Assembly (NCBI GenBank): GCA_002356215.1
Contig: AP017959.1
Span: 434,001-498,000, forward strand
Direction: 5' to 3'
Origin: [Synechococcus] sp. NIES-970
GTDB lineage: Bacteria; Cyanobacteriota; Cyanobacteriia; Cyanobacteriales; MRBY01
Length of the DNA: 64,000 bases
In this document: positions 55,854-63,765 of the stretch, piece by piece
Numbering within the stretch: position 1 is the first letter of the stretch
Layout of the letters: each line of letters opens with the position of its first letter
Translations under genes and position numbers: made by a program
Notes under the pieces: generated by a model
The model's database searches: none
The model's input: the letters and a program-made list of their open reading frames with translations, nothing else
What the model was told of the DNA's origin: nothing

Positions 55854-55905
55854 GCCCAGAACCCTGTGTTAGTCACTCAGCAGTGATTAGCACAGGGTTC
55901 TGGGC
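55854..55905. repeat. Long hairpin after clpB (24-base-pair stem)
   Basis: Arms 55854-55877 and 55882-55905 pair along their full length with only two G-T pairs and a CAGC loop. The arm begins GCCCAGAACCCTGTG. It lies between convergent clpB and the beta-propeller gene. There is no T run on either strand, so it is not a classical terminator; it might protect 3' ends or be a miniature mobile repeat. Confidence 0.7.
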
Positions 55906-55922
55906 ATCGCTAGGTCATAAAC

Positions 55923-57398
55923 TTAAGGGGCCATCACGTTGAGATTAATCAAACTCATGGCATTGCCTTCAGGATTAGACACAACAACTTGATTAGTCAT
56001 CGGGATAAATTCAATCCCTTCTGGCTCGAATCCCGCTTCTTGATCTGCCCGAATTACTGTAGGATTAAGGATTACTGTGTCAAGTAGTTGAATATTGGCC
56101 GGGTCAGAAATGTCATGGATGGTCATGGCATCGGAACGCTCGATCGCCACAAATGCGAGGGTACGACCATCTACGACCCCAAGAGAAACAACCTCCGGCT
56201 CTGGCCCTTTGCTGTTGCAGCGCTGTGGCAATCCTAAGGCCGTGATGCTTTCTTCGATGGAGTCACCACTGTCTCCTAAAAATTCTCCTGTGACCGCATC
56301 AAAAACACTAATACTCCGAGCGCCGTGGGGGCTAATGGGGATGCCTTCGTAGGACTGATTGTTGACATGGGTCAAATTGTCTTCGTCAGCGGTAACAAAG
56401 TAACGTCCGTCCATCGTCAAAGCCAAGCCATCAGGCTCACGGGCAGAGGTGAATTCTTGTCTGAGGGACAGATCATAGCTGCCAGAACGACAGCTTCCTT
56501 CCCCAGCTTTATCCTTGACCAGACCGAAACCTGTGCGGATGCCAACATCAAAGTTTTTCACTGAAAATGCATCGGCGGTTAGGCGACTGGGCAAGGGAGA
56601 AGGAATCTCAAGACGTGCGACGGCATTGTTTTCTTGCAGTGTGGCAAGAACAAAAGTGCTGTCTGCTGCAATACGAACCGTTTCGGGTTGTGGGTCGTGG
56701 GGAAAAAAGGGAAGATTGTCAGGGGGAATGGGCACTTCGACTTGGGTCATGCGAGTCGGCCCATTCCGTAAGTCAATGATCGAAATAGTACCGGGACGAT
56801 TATCAAGGTTGGTCAAATCTTCTTCGTTTTCTTCGTCTTCATTGGCGACTGCTGCAAATTGACCATTGGGGGCGATCGCCACCGAGTCTGGCCCACGGCC
56901 TACGGTCACTTGGCCAATTGGTTCAAGGCTCGGGAGGGCAATGGCGACGACCTTGCCGGGAACCTCGTCAAATGTAGCGACATTGGCCTCATCTGAATCT
57001 TTAACGCCTAAAAGTGCAAAAGTACCATCTGGGCTGATTGCTACCCCAGTCAATTCGGCCTCTGTTGAACCTGCGGGAAAAAACTCATCGGTCAAAGTCC
57101 AGGTTCCTTGGACGCTTAGGGTATCGTCCTCAATGGCGACTAGAGTGGCCGTATCACTACCAACTACGAGGGCATGGCGACCGTCTTTAGCAACAGCCAA
57201 CATTTCTGCTCCGGCCAGATCTGTGAGTGTGAAGACGACTTCTCCTTTGATAGTCGCATTTTGGGCGATCGCCTGGGGCACTACTGCGCTAAACGGCAGA
57301 TAGGCAAGGGCAGATAACAAGGCCAGCTTAAGGCCAGCTTGGAGCTTGGGCTTCACCATTGATGCCGATGCGCTTTTTACACCACGATTCAGATTCAT
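55923..57398 (-). CDS. Secreted beta-propeller protein (choice-of-anchor I type)
   Basis: Protein of 491 residues. A signal peptide ends near AIAQNATI (about residue 46). The rest is a series of beta-propeller blades with recurring GVAISPDGTFALLGV, SVAIAPNGQFAAVANEDEE and LALTMDGRYFVTADEDN units. The aspartate/glutamate-rich loops (DEENEEDLTNLDNRPGT) suit calcium binding. It resembles the choice-of-anchor I family, some members of which are annotated as phosphatase-related surface proteins; I cannot confirm activity. An internal ATG at codon 14 is an alternative start. Confidence 0.7.
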   Translation of the reverse strand: MNLNRGVKSASASMVKPKLQAGLKLALLSALAYLPFSAVVPQAIAQNATIKGEVVFTLTDLAGAEMLAVAKDGRHALVVGSDTATLVAIEDDTLSVQGTWTLTDEFFPAGSTEAELTGVAISPDGTFALLGVKDSDEANVATFDEVPGKVVAIALPSLEPIGQVTVGRGPDSVAIAPNGQFAAVANEDEENEEDLTNLDNRPGTISIIDLRNGPTRMTQVEVPIPPDNLPFFPHDPQPETVRIAADSTFVLATLQENNAVARLEIPSPLPSRLTADAFSVKNFDVGIRTGFGLVKDKAGEGSCRSGSYDLSLRQEFTSAREPDGLALTMDGRYFVTADEDNLTHVNNQSYEGIPISPHGARSISVFDAVTGEFLGDSGDSIEESITALGLPQRCNSKGPEPEVVSLGVVDGRTLAFVAIERSDAMTIHDISDPANIQLLDTVILNPTVIRADQEAGFEPEGIEFIPMTNQVVVSNPEGNAMSLINLNVMAP

Positions 57399-57655
57399 TA
57401 CTTAATATCTATTTGAGCTAAAACCACAGCCCCAACCATACAATGTAGCTAGAGTTTCTCGAGTTAAAAAAAGGCTAAGCAAAGTTTAATTTCAGATTTT
57501 TTAAGGGTTATTTTTTGATGATTTCATCACTACTTTGCAGCGAAATCAATTTTTCCCTGGAATAAAACCAAAGCAATTGACACAATAAAATTAAAGCGAT
57601 GTCATGTGATGGATACTCTATCTAACGGCAACTTTATTGAAAGATTGGCGATGTA
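57399..57655. other. AT-rich promoter region of the beta-propeller gene
   Basis: No ORF is visible. On the minus strand ATTAAACT and CTTAGCCT start 11 bases apart (within 57470-57495), which loosely recalls the PhoB-type PHO box repeats of cyanobacteria; a third unit is not clear. The stretch ends where the 231-base duplicated segment begins. Confidence 0.3.
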
Positions 57656-57886
57656 GTTGCTTTCTCTTTTCTTTCTCCGGCACAATAGGAAACCGTGTAG
57701 TTTCGTCAGGATAGAGAAACAATGGCCAGCCAGTGGGAAAATTTTCTGAAAAATCTAGGGAACTGGCGTGGTTCCTTTGCGGGGGTGACCCTAGAGGGGG
57801 AGATCATGACCGAAGTCCCCTCTATCTTGACCCTCTCGTTGGTCAATGGCGATCGCGATAAAGTGCTGTTTACCCTGCGACGCTTT
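57656..57886 (+). repeat. 231-base direct repeat, copy 1
   Basis: Matches 60675-60905 with about five differences (near 98 percent identity) at a constant offset of 3019 bases. It carries the leader plus the first 55 codons of the DUF3598-like gene. Similarity stops sharply at 57886. Confidence 0.9.
57722..57886 (+). pseudogene. Truncated copy of the DUF3598-like gene
   Basis: The first 55 codons (from MASQWENFLKNLGNWRGSF) are almost identical to the full-length gene at 60741, with one replaced residue (Ile for Ser in EGEIMTEV). After FTLRRF the sequence switches to unrelated DNA; the frame stays open to 58036 but no longer resembles the family. The leader and start region are intact, so a short chimeric peptide could still be made. 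Confidence 0.85.
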
Positions 57887-57906
57887 GGTGGGCATTACCG
57901 TAGGAC

Positions 57907-58065
57907 ATGGCTTTCATCATTACTTCCTGTAGAAAAAGTTGTACAACTAAAATCATCGGTCAAATGGAATGGGCGATCGCCAAAGGCATCCTCAAGGGTG
58001 AGTTTAAGTCAGGTAGGTCAATTACCGTTGATGTGAAGGATGAAAGACTCGTTTTCCACATCTAA
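57907..58065 (+). pseudogene. Fragment encoding the C-terminus of a ClpB paralogue
   Basis: In this frame the last 30 residues read [11 protein letters not shown], then KSGRSITVDVKDERLVFHI and a stop. The clpB gene at 53206 ends [11 protein letters not shown], then [19 protein letters not shown]. The protein match is obvious, but the DNA differs at roughly a third of positions, so this piece came from another ClpB gene and is not a fresh copy of the neighbour. Similarity covers only 57973-58065; the upstream 22 codons of the 52-residue frame are unrelated. Confidence 0.75.
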
Positions 58066-58213
58066 GGACAGGCTAATCATCACAGAATCTCTAGGGGGGT
58101 TCCGTAGAGCACCTCCTTCGGGCTTAGCTAGCGAAATAGCCAGATTTGGTTTTTGCAAGGAAGATTCATTATGATTTTCGTTGTGTGAGCTCTGTAGAAA
58201 TGTAAGAAATTTT

Positions 58214-58930
58214 ATGTATGTTTTAATTGGTGGTGCAGGAATGATCGGATTAGGGCTTGCCCAACGGCTTTTAGAGCTCGGGCATACCATTGCGATTATT
58301 GATGTTGACCCATTGGCCTGCCGCTTTGCCCGGGAAAAGATCGGTGTGATGGCTTTTGAAGGAAGCACCGTTAACACAAACGTATTGCTTGAAGCAGGAA
58401 TTCGACAGGCTGATGCCGTTGTCGCAGCGCTCAGAGATGATGCTTTGAATTTGGCCCTGATCACCCTGTCTCGAAGCTACGGCATTTCCCACATCTTAGT
58501 GCGTATGCGCGATCGCGAATTCCTTGAAGCCTATCGCCTCGCCGGAGCTAGTCACATTATTAGTACAATTGACTTGTCTGTTGCCACAATGGCTAATGCG
58601 ATCGAGTATCCCGAAGTGGAATCAATGATGAACTTCGAACAAGGCCAAGTTGAAGTTTTGAAGCTCCCTATTTCCAGCGACTGTTATGCCACTGGTCGCA
58701 CCGTTGCTCAAATTGCCCAGGATCAACACTTTCCCACTGGTTCACTGATTATTGGTTACCAAAGCCATGCTCATGCTAGCCTCGAAATTCCCAATGGCAA
58801 TACAGTCCTAGAGTCAGGCTCAACAATCCTTGTAGTTACTCGTCCAGAATTTGTTAAATCCATGATTGATTATCTTGGTATTCAGGTTAATCATCGTCCA
58901 ACGATAGCAGTCTCTCATCCAAATCTTTGA
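58214..58930 (+). CDS. TrkA-N / RCK domain protein
   Basis: Protein of 238 residues. The N-terminal Rossmann domain has GGAGMIGLGLAQRL at 5-18 and the ribose-binding Asp at the end of strand 2 in AIIDVDPLACRFA. A C-terminal RCK_C domain lies at about 140-220. Such proteins gate K+ channels and Ktr/Trk transporters, or other cation carriers, in response to NAD(H) or ATP. It has no K+ pore gene nearby but is paired, tail to tail with a 44-base overlap, with a Na+/H+ antiporter gene, suggesting control of monovalent cations. It lies inside the interval flanked by the direct repeats. Confidence 0.85.
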   Translation: MYVLIGGAGMIGLGLAQRLLELGHTIAIIDVDPLACRFAREKIGVMAFEGSTVNTNVLLEAGIRQADAVVAALRDDALNLALITLSRSYGISHILVRMRDREFLEAYRLAGASHIISTIDLSVATMANAIEYPEVESMMNFEQGQVEVLKLPISSDCYATGRTVAQIAQDQHFPTGSLIIGYQSHAHASLEIPNGNTVLESGSTILVVTRPEFVKSMIDYLGIQVNHRPTIAVSHPNL

Positions 58931-60503
58931 CATATAGTTGCACTAAATCTTCCGGGACAATGCGTCTACGCAGAGCATCATTCACCGCACCTTTTTCTGC
59001 AAGAAATAGTTGTCGTCGAATCGTATCGAGTTGACTATGATTTCGGGCTGATTTATCTAACCGATTTTGGTTATATGTATCTCGTAAAACACGTTCTGAA
59101 ACGGCAATTTTTGCTTGATAGGAAGCCCAAAGTTCCTCATAAGCTGCTTTAGACAATATCCCTGATTTAAATAAATTTTTGAGTTCATCTTGGGCTGCTT
59201 TCGATGCAATCAGTTGAATTTGTAGTTTTCCGATCTCCTGAGTGACAGCAGAGCCATGACTAATTTTAAGTTTTTTGATTAACCAAGGTAAGGCTAGACC
59301 TTGGATCACTAAAGAAAATAAAACAGCACCAAATACAACTTCGATGATGAACTCTCGACCTGTTAATGTCAAAGGAATAGCAACAGCCAGGGCCATTGAT
59401 AGAGACCCCTTAACATTGCCTAATACCAAGACATGTTGCCATGGTAAGCGGATTGGGCGATCGATCCAGCGGAGCGTGCCTAGTAATGCATAAACCGAAA
59501 TAATTCGGGCTAACTGATAAGCGATAATCACTAAAACGATAGAAGGCAATGTTTGCCAAAGGGTTAGAGGATTGATTTCAATACCAATGAGCAGAAAAAT
59601 AAAAGTATTAACAATAAAACCCGCATATTGCCAAAAACTCATCAGGGTAATGCGATCCGATGCAGAATCACTTTGGGGAATACCAACGTTGCCAAACACC
59701 AGCCCCGCAATAACCACAGCTACTGCCCCGGAAACACCTAAAAGCTGGCCAATTTGAAATGTCCCTAATGCAAGAGCCACTGTCAGTAATAGACTACTGA
59801 GAGGATCTTGTAAGCGAATAAAAATAGGTAAACATAAATAACCTAAAACGCCTCCCAACAAGCCGCCACCCAGGGCAACAATCAGAATCTCTTGAATACC
59901 TTGGGCGACGGTAATGGTTCCTGTAGCATAGATAGCCAGCAATAAATTAAATGAAACTAGAGCAGCTGCATCATTGAATAATGTCTCCCCTTCAACAATA
60001 GTTGACAATCGAGAAGGGACTCGAATTTCTTTGAAAACAGCAATGATAGAAACAGTATCTGTATTTGCAAGGATAACCCCCACTAATAAAGCTGGAATCC
60101 AAGGAAGATTTAGAGTGAATTTTACGATGAATGCAATGATTCCTGAAGATAGAATGGCGCCTGGTCCTGCCAATAAAGCGATGGGTTTGATAGTGCTCCT
60201 TAGCCGACTGATATCTGTATTGATTGCTGCTTCAAAAATGAGAATAGGTAGAAAAAGATTGAGAACTAAGGATGGATCCAAACCAATGCGACGAGACAAG
60301 AAATCTGTAATTGGTAATCCTGCTAATACTAAACCTGTGACGTAGGAAATACGTAGTTTTTGAGTTACTAGAGCAACTGTTGTTGCAATCAATAATAGAA
60401 CGATGAGAATGATTACTAGCCCAGTAATATCTGCGCTTGCTTGATTACTAATCGTTGCAGGATTTTCTAGGAATGTTTGTTGTGCGAAAAACCAGATTAC
60501 CAA
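58887..60503 (-). CDS. Na+/H+ antiporter, CPA1 family (NhaP/NHE type)
   Basis: Protein of 538 residues with about twelve helices (1-400) and a hydrophilic C-terminal tail (400-538) with long helices. The ion site has the CPA1 ND pair in EGETLFNDAAALVSFNLLLA near residue 170 and the upstream LANTDTVSIIAVF near 145. It exports Na+ in exchange for H+, useful in saline or alkaline settings. The start is a TTG at 60503: GGAGG stands seven bases before it, and no ATG or GTG follows before the first helix. Confidence 0.9.
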   Translation of the reverse strand: MVIWFFAQQTFLENPATISNQASADITGLVIILIVLLLIATTVALVTQKLRISYVTGLVLAGLPITDFLSRRIGLDPSLVLNLFLPILIFEAAINTDISRLRSTIKPIALLAGPGAILSSGIIAFIVKFTLNLPWIPALLVGVILANTDTVSIIAVFKEIRVPSRLSTIVEGETLFNDAAALVSFNLLLAIYATGTITVAQGIQEILIVALGGGLLGGVLGYLCLPIFIRLQDPLSSLLLTVALALGTFQIGQLLGVSGAVAVVIAGLVFGNVGIPQSDSASDRITLMSFWQYAGFIVNTFIFLLIGIEINPLTLWQTLPSIVLVIIAYQLARIISVYALLGTLRWIDRPIRLPWQHVLVLGNVKGSLSMALAVAIPLTLTGREFIIEVVFGAVLFSLVIQGLALPWLIKKLKISHGSAVTQEIGKLQIQLIASKAAQDELKNLFKSGILSKAAYEELWASYQAKIAVSERVLRDTYNQNRLDKSARNHSQLDTIRRQLFLAEKGAVNDALRRRIVPEDLVQLYVKDLDERLLSLDDD

Positions 60504-60674
60504 GAATTACCTCCGCTGTAAAATAAAAATTTGAAAGCGAAATTTTGTTTGCTAGCACTTTACTTGTGAAATTCACAAGAGATTATAAGATATTTTTATA
60601 GCAAAGAATCCGCCTTACGATAATGTCTCCAGTCCAAAGGCGATTATGAAGCGCCTACGGAAAACTCCGTGGAG

Positions 60675-60905
60675 GTTGCTTTCCCTTTTCTTTCTCCGGC
60701 ACAATAGGAGACCGTGTAGTTTCGTCAGGATAGAGAAACAATGGCCAGCCAGTGGGAAAATTTTCTGAAAAATCTAGGGAACTGGCGCGGTTCCTTTGCG
60801 GGGGTGACCCTAGAGGGGGAGAGCATGACCGAAGTCCCCTCTATCTTGACCCTCTCGTTGGTCAATGGCGATCGCGATAAAGTGCTGTTTACCCTGCGAC
60901 GTTTT
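60675..60905 (+). repeat. 231-base direct repeat, copy 2
   Basis: Partner of 57656-57886. This copy leads into the complete DUF3598-like gene and so is likely the parent. A small hairpin-prone sequence (CCTACGGAAAACTCCGTGG, near 60655-60673) sits at its left boundary. Confidence 0.9.
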
Positions 60906-61574
60906 GAAAACGGCGGCTACGATAGTGAGCCGACCAGCAATATGTCCCAAGAATTTACGGGACTGGGACGGCACACAATGTTTTTTGATACGGGCTCTTT
61001 TTCCAAGGGCTCCATGTGCCTCTCGTCCATTTCGTCGTTTATTGCGGAATATGGATTCATCAAAGGCGATCGCCGCATGCGCATGGTGCAAATGTACGGT
61101 GATGCTTTTACTTTTAATAAATTGGTCTTTATTCGCGAATTTCGTGAAGGGAGCAATGCCCAAGAGCGTCCTTCATTAACGGTTGAGCAACTTTTGGGCA
61201 CTTGGGAGGCAGAATATTACGTTTACACCCCCGACCTCGATCCCCCCAAGGTTCACCAGAGCCGCCTGACCTTGAGCAAAGAGGGAGATTATCTCCAGCA
61301 AACCCTAGAACTAGAACATCAAACCATTACCTCTAAAGGACAGATCCAAGGCAAGACGATTCACTTTACAGAAGGCAGTGCGCCCCGTAATTTGGTACTC
61401 CTACCCGATGGTGCTTCGATCAATGTGCCGCCCCAACTGGCCCAACGACAGGCTTTTTTTGTGGAAGCGGGCTGGTTGGTGAACGACAATGAACGGCAAC
61501 GAATCATGCGCAATTACAACGACCGGGGCGAGTGGATTAGTTCGACATTGATTTTTGAGCGGCGAGTGGCATAG
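60741..61574 (+). CDS. DUF3598-like protein
   Basis: Protein of 277 residues without signal or membrane segments. It begins SQWENFLKNLGNWRGSFAGV, with a second beta-rich half (LLGTWEAEYYVYTPDLDPPK near 150; LPDGASINVPPQLAQ near 230; ending STLIFERRVA). The two halves look like lipocalin-type barrels, as in the DUF3598 family of cyanobacteria and plants, which is distantly related to the CpcS/CpeS phycobilin lyase fold. No enzymatic role is established. The stop overlaps the convergent CHAD gene by 38 bases. A truncated twin lies 3 kb upstream. Confidence 0.7.
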   Translation: MASQWENFLKNLGNWRGSFAGVTLEGESMTEVPSILTLSLVNGDRDKVLFTLRRFENGGYDSEPTSNMSQEFTGLGRHTMFFDTGSFSKGSMCLSSISSFIAEYGFIKGDRRMRMVQMYGDAFTFNKLVFIREFREGSNAQERPSLTVEQLLGTWEAEYYVYTPDLDPPKVHQSRLTLSKEGDYLQQTLELEHQTITSKGQIQGKTIHFTEGSAPRNLVLLPDGASINVPPQLAQRQAFFVEAGWLVNDNERQRIMRNYNDRGEWISSTLIFERRVA

Positions 61575-62514
61575 ATTTCGGTTGACAAAGGGTCTGGTGG
61601 AGCTGGTAGCGATATTGAGGCTGTAAAAATTGGTGCTGGAGTTTTGTCCAATGATGCCAAGTTTCGTGGCGATTATCATGGAAAATTTGACAGAGGGTCG
61701 GCAGTTCCTGGTGGAACATTTTTCCGAGGGCTTTTTCGAGGAATGCTTGGAGTACGGCATCGTCTTGGAGCAGGCCGATTAGAGTCTGGGCTTTTTTGAT
61801 TTTTTGGAGTGCCTCGCCATACTCAGAACCATAAAAAGGGGTAAAAATTTCCATGGTGTAGCGCGATCGCTTGGCTGCTTTACGGAGATCATGGATAACC
61901 GGGCTCTGGGTTGCAAACAGTTCATCTAGGTGCTTTCTGGGGAGTTTTTTGGGGCTGTAGCCGATCCACCAGCCGGGATGGAGCAGTAGTGCACTCAGTT
62001 GGGGCAAAAGTAAGTCTGGCAAAATAAGGTGAATCTCAACCGAGGCGATCGCCTGATATTGAGGTTGCTCAAGCCAGTGACGACAGGTATTTTTAAATTG
62101 GCCATAGATTTCAGACGCAAGGAATTGTCGGACTTTTTCGAGTTGCTTTTCCCGTTGCTTCGTCAATTTTTTCAGGGCTAGCCCTAGGTAATCCACTTCA
62201 ATAGCCGGTAGTTGGGGTAAATATCGCGCCGCCAGGGTCATCCCCATCACGTCTAAATCCCGCAATTGCCCTAAAATGCGGCCATAGCGACCGACCTGTT
62301 GCGGGGCGATCGCCCTGGGTACCATGAGAGCTGGCGCTAACCCCAACAACACACTGCGTAACCGCCGCATTCCCACCCGCATTTGGTGTAGTTCTTCCGG
62401 GTCACGGTCTGCCAAAACGCCCGCTTCATGGCTGAGGATCACCTGATAATGTTTGGCGATCGCCTGGTGTGCCCAATCGCCAAATGTGTGTACCTGGGGC
62501 AGAGGAACAACCAT
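61537..62514 (-). CDS. CHAD domain protein
   Basis: Protein of 325 residues made of helices with conserved His and basic residues: DPEELHQMRVGMRRLRSVL near residue 40, LRDLDVMGMTLAARY near 90, and IHDLRKAAKRSRYTMEIF near 205. CHAD domains bind inorganic polyphosphate through these residues and are often linked to CYTH triphosphatases; here it stands alone. ppk lies about 9 kb away, too far to claim an operon. Its 3' end overlaps the convergent DUF3598-like gene. Confidence 0.88.
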   Translation of the reverse strand: MVVPLPQVHTFGDWAHQAIAKHYQVILSHEAGVLADRDPEELHQMRVGMRRLRSVLLGLAPALMVPRAIAPQQVGRYGRILGQLRDLDVMGMTLAARYLPQLPAIEVDYLGLALKKLTKQREKQLEKVRQFLASEIYGQFKNTCRHWLEQPQYQAIASVEIHLILPDLLLPQLSALLLHPGWWIGYSPKKLPRKHLDELFATQSPVIHDLRKAAKRSRYTMEIFTPFYGSEYGEALQKIKKAQTLIGLLQDDAVLQAFLEKALGKMFHQELPTLCQIFHDNRHETWHHWTKLQHQFLQPQYRYQLHQTLCQPKSMPLAAQKSMSN

Positions 62515-62619
62515 AATTTATCGACTCATCAACATCACTCTTTCGATCTTAAAAGCCACTATTTTAAATACTGATTAAGGACACACAGAGCTTAACGATT
62601 GTTTGTGATTCAAAATCCG

Positions 62620-63024
62620 TTAAAGAAACTGACGTGCCTCAGCCACCCACTGCTTGACCAAGCCCAAAGAAGGCGCCAAGTCCTTCTGCTGTAAATGGGC
62701 CACCTGTAACTTCACAATATTGCGGTGGAGCCGCGAAAAAGGCGTTTGTGCGAGTTGATTTACAGAAGCCACGCCGCTGTGCAAGACTAAGCCACAATAG
62801 TCAGTCCCCACGCTGGGCAATCGCGCCAAATCTGCCAGGGCAACCCATTTTTTGAGATAATTGGGGTGCAACTTGAGACGGCTTTCAAGGTTATATCTGT
62901 CTTGGGGCGATCGCGTCGCGAGCAGCAGTTGGTGGGTAGTTTGAATCCCTTGATCCTTTAATAGAGCCTGTTGTTCTGCACTAATGCCAGGCAAGGCTGC
63001 AATCTGCCAATTACAGGAAGCCAT
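62620..63024 (-). CDS. DUF4332 (helix-hairpin-helix) protein
   Basis: Protein of 134 residues, all helical, with two helix-hairpin-helix-like units: AALPGISAEQQALLKDQGIQ near the start and LARLPSVGTDYCGLVLHSGV in the middle. These are typical of the DUF4332 family and suggest non-specific DNA binding, which is inference. The ATG at 63024 is chosen because the longer reading frame to 63081 overlaps the divergent def promoter and adds no family residues. Confidence 0.7.
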   Translation of the reverse strand: MASCNWQIAALPGISAEQQALLKDQGIQTTHQLLLATRSPQDRYNLESRLKLHPNYLKKWVALADLARLPSVGTDYCGLVLHSGVASVNQLAQTPFSRLHRNIVKLQVAHLQQKDLAPSLGLVKQWVAEARQFL

Positions 63025-63096
63025 AGGAATCCTTGATACAATGGATGCACATGGTATCAAGAAAAATTGTCGTTCTTCCAAAACGTTAAAAAATTT

Positions 63097-63660
63097 ATGA
63101 CTGCTGGCCTATCTGTCCCAAAAGAAAAACTCGATAATCCCCCCCTCGATCTCCACTACCTCGGGGATAAAGTCCTCCGTCAAAAAGCCAAACGTATCAC
63201 TAGGGTAGATGACGAGACCCGCGCCCTGGCCAAAGAAATGCTACAAACCATGTACAGCGCCCATGGTATTGGTCTCGCTGCCCCCCAGGTGGGCGTCAAT
63301 AAACGTTTGATCGTCGTGGATACAGATCCTGATAACCCTGAAAATGAACCGATTGTTTTGGTTAACCCTGAAATCAGAAAATTCGGGAAACAGTTCTGTG
63401 CTTTTGAAGAAGGTTGTCTAAGTATTCCTGGTGTCCACTTAGACGTTATGCGTCCTGACGAAATTGAAGTTCACTATCGTGATGAACAGGGTAAACCCAA
63501 GCGAATGAAAGCTTCGGGTCTGTTGTCTCGGGTAATCCAACATGAGATTGACCACCTCGACGGGGTGATGTTTGTTGACCGGGTAGAAAACGAAATTGCC
63601 CTCAGTAGCCAGCTCAAAGAGCAAGGTTTTGCACTAAAGTCAGTGCAACGCATCGCCTAG
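63097..63660 (+). CDS. def: Peptide deformylase
   Basis: Removes the formyl group from new proteins' N-termini. The 187-residue protein has the three family motifs: GIGLAAPQVG near residue 60, EGCLSIPG with the metal Cys near 107, and QHEIDHLDG with the two metal His near 149. The ATG at 63097 is preferred over a TTG ten codons earlier. It ends before a clear terminator. Confidence 0.95.
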   Translation: MTAGLSVPKEKLDNPPLDLHYLGDKVLRQKAKRITRVDDETRALAKEMLQTMYSAHGIGLAAPQVGVNKRLIVVDTDPDNPENEPIVLVNPEIRKFGKQFCAFEEGCLSIPGVHLDVMRPDEIEVHYRDEQGKPKRMKASGLLSRVIQHEIDHLDGVMFVDRVENEIALSSQLKEQGFALKSVQRIA

Positions 63661-63731
63661 GTCTTTTTGCGCTGGTAGGTTTTTGGGAAATGATCGCCCC
63701 AGTCGACCCACAATTTTTAAATTTCCCCCAT

Positions 63732-63765
63732 AGACGATCCCTCAACGTGGTGATCGTCTTTTTTT
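63732..63765 (+). terminator. Terminator of def
   Basis: Stem AGACGATC (63732-63739) and GATCGTCT (63752-63759), 12-base loop, followed by six further Ts. It lies 71 bases after the def stop. Confidence 0.85.

Noticed and set aside
57887-58036. Continuation of the truncated DUF3598-like frame to 58036
   Set aside because: After the repeat ends the translation is unrelated to the family and crosses the ClpB fragment in the wrong frame, so it is chance read-through.
57907-58065. Recent partial duplication of the neighbouring clpB
   Set aside because: The DNA differs from clpB at about a third of positions and the final residues differ, so it must derive from a paralogue.
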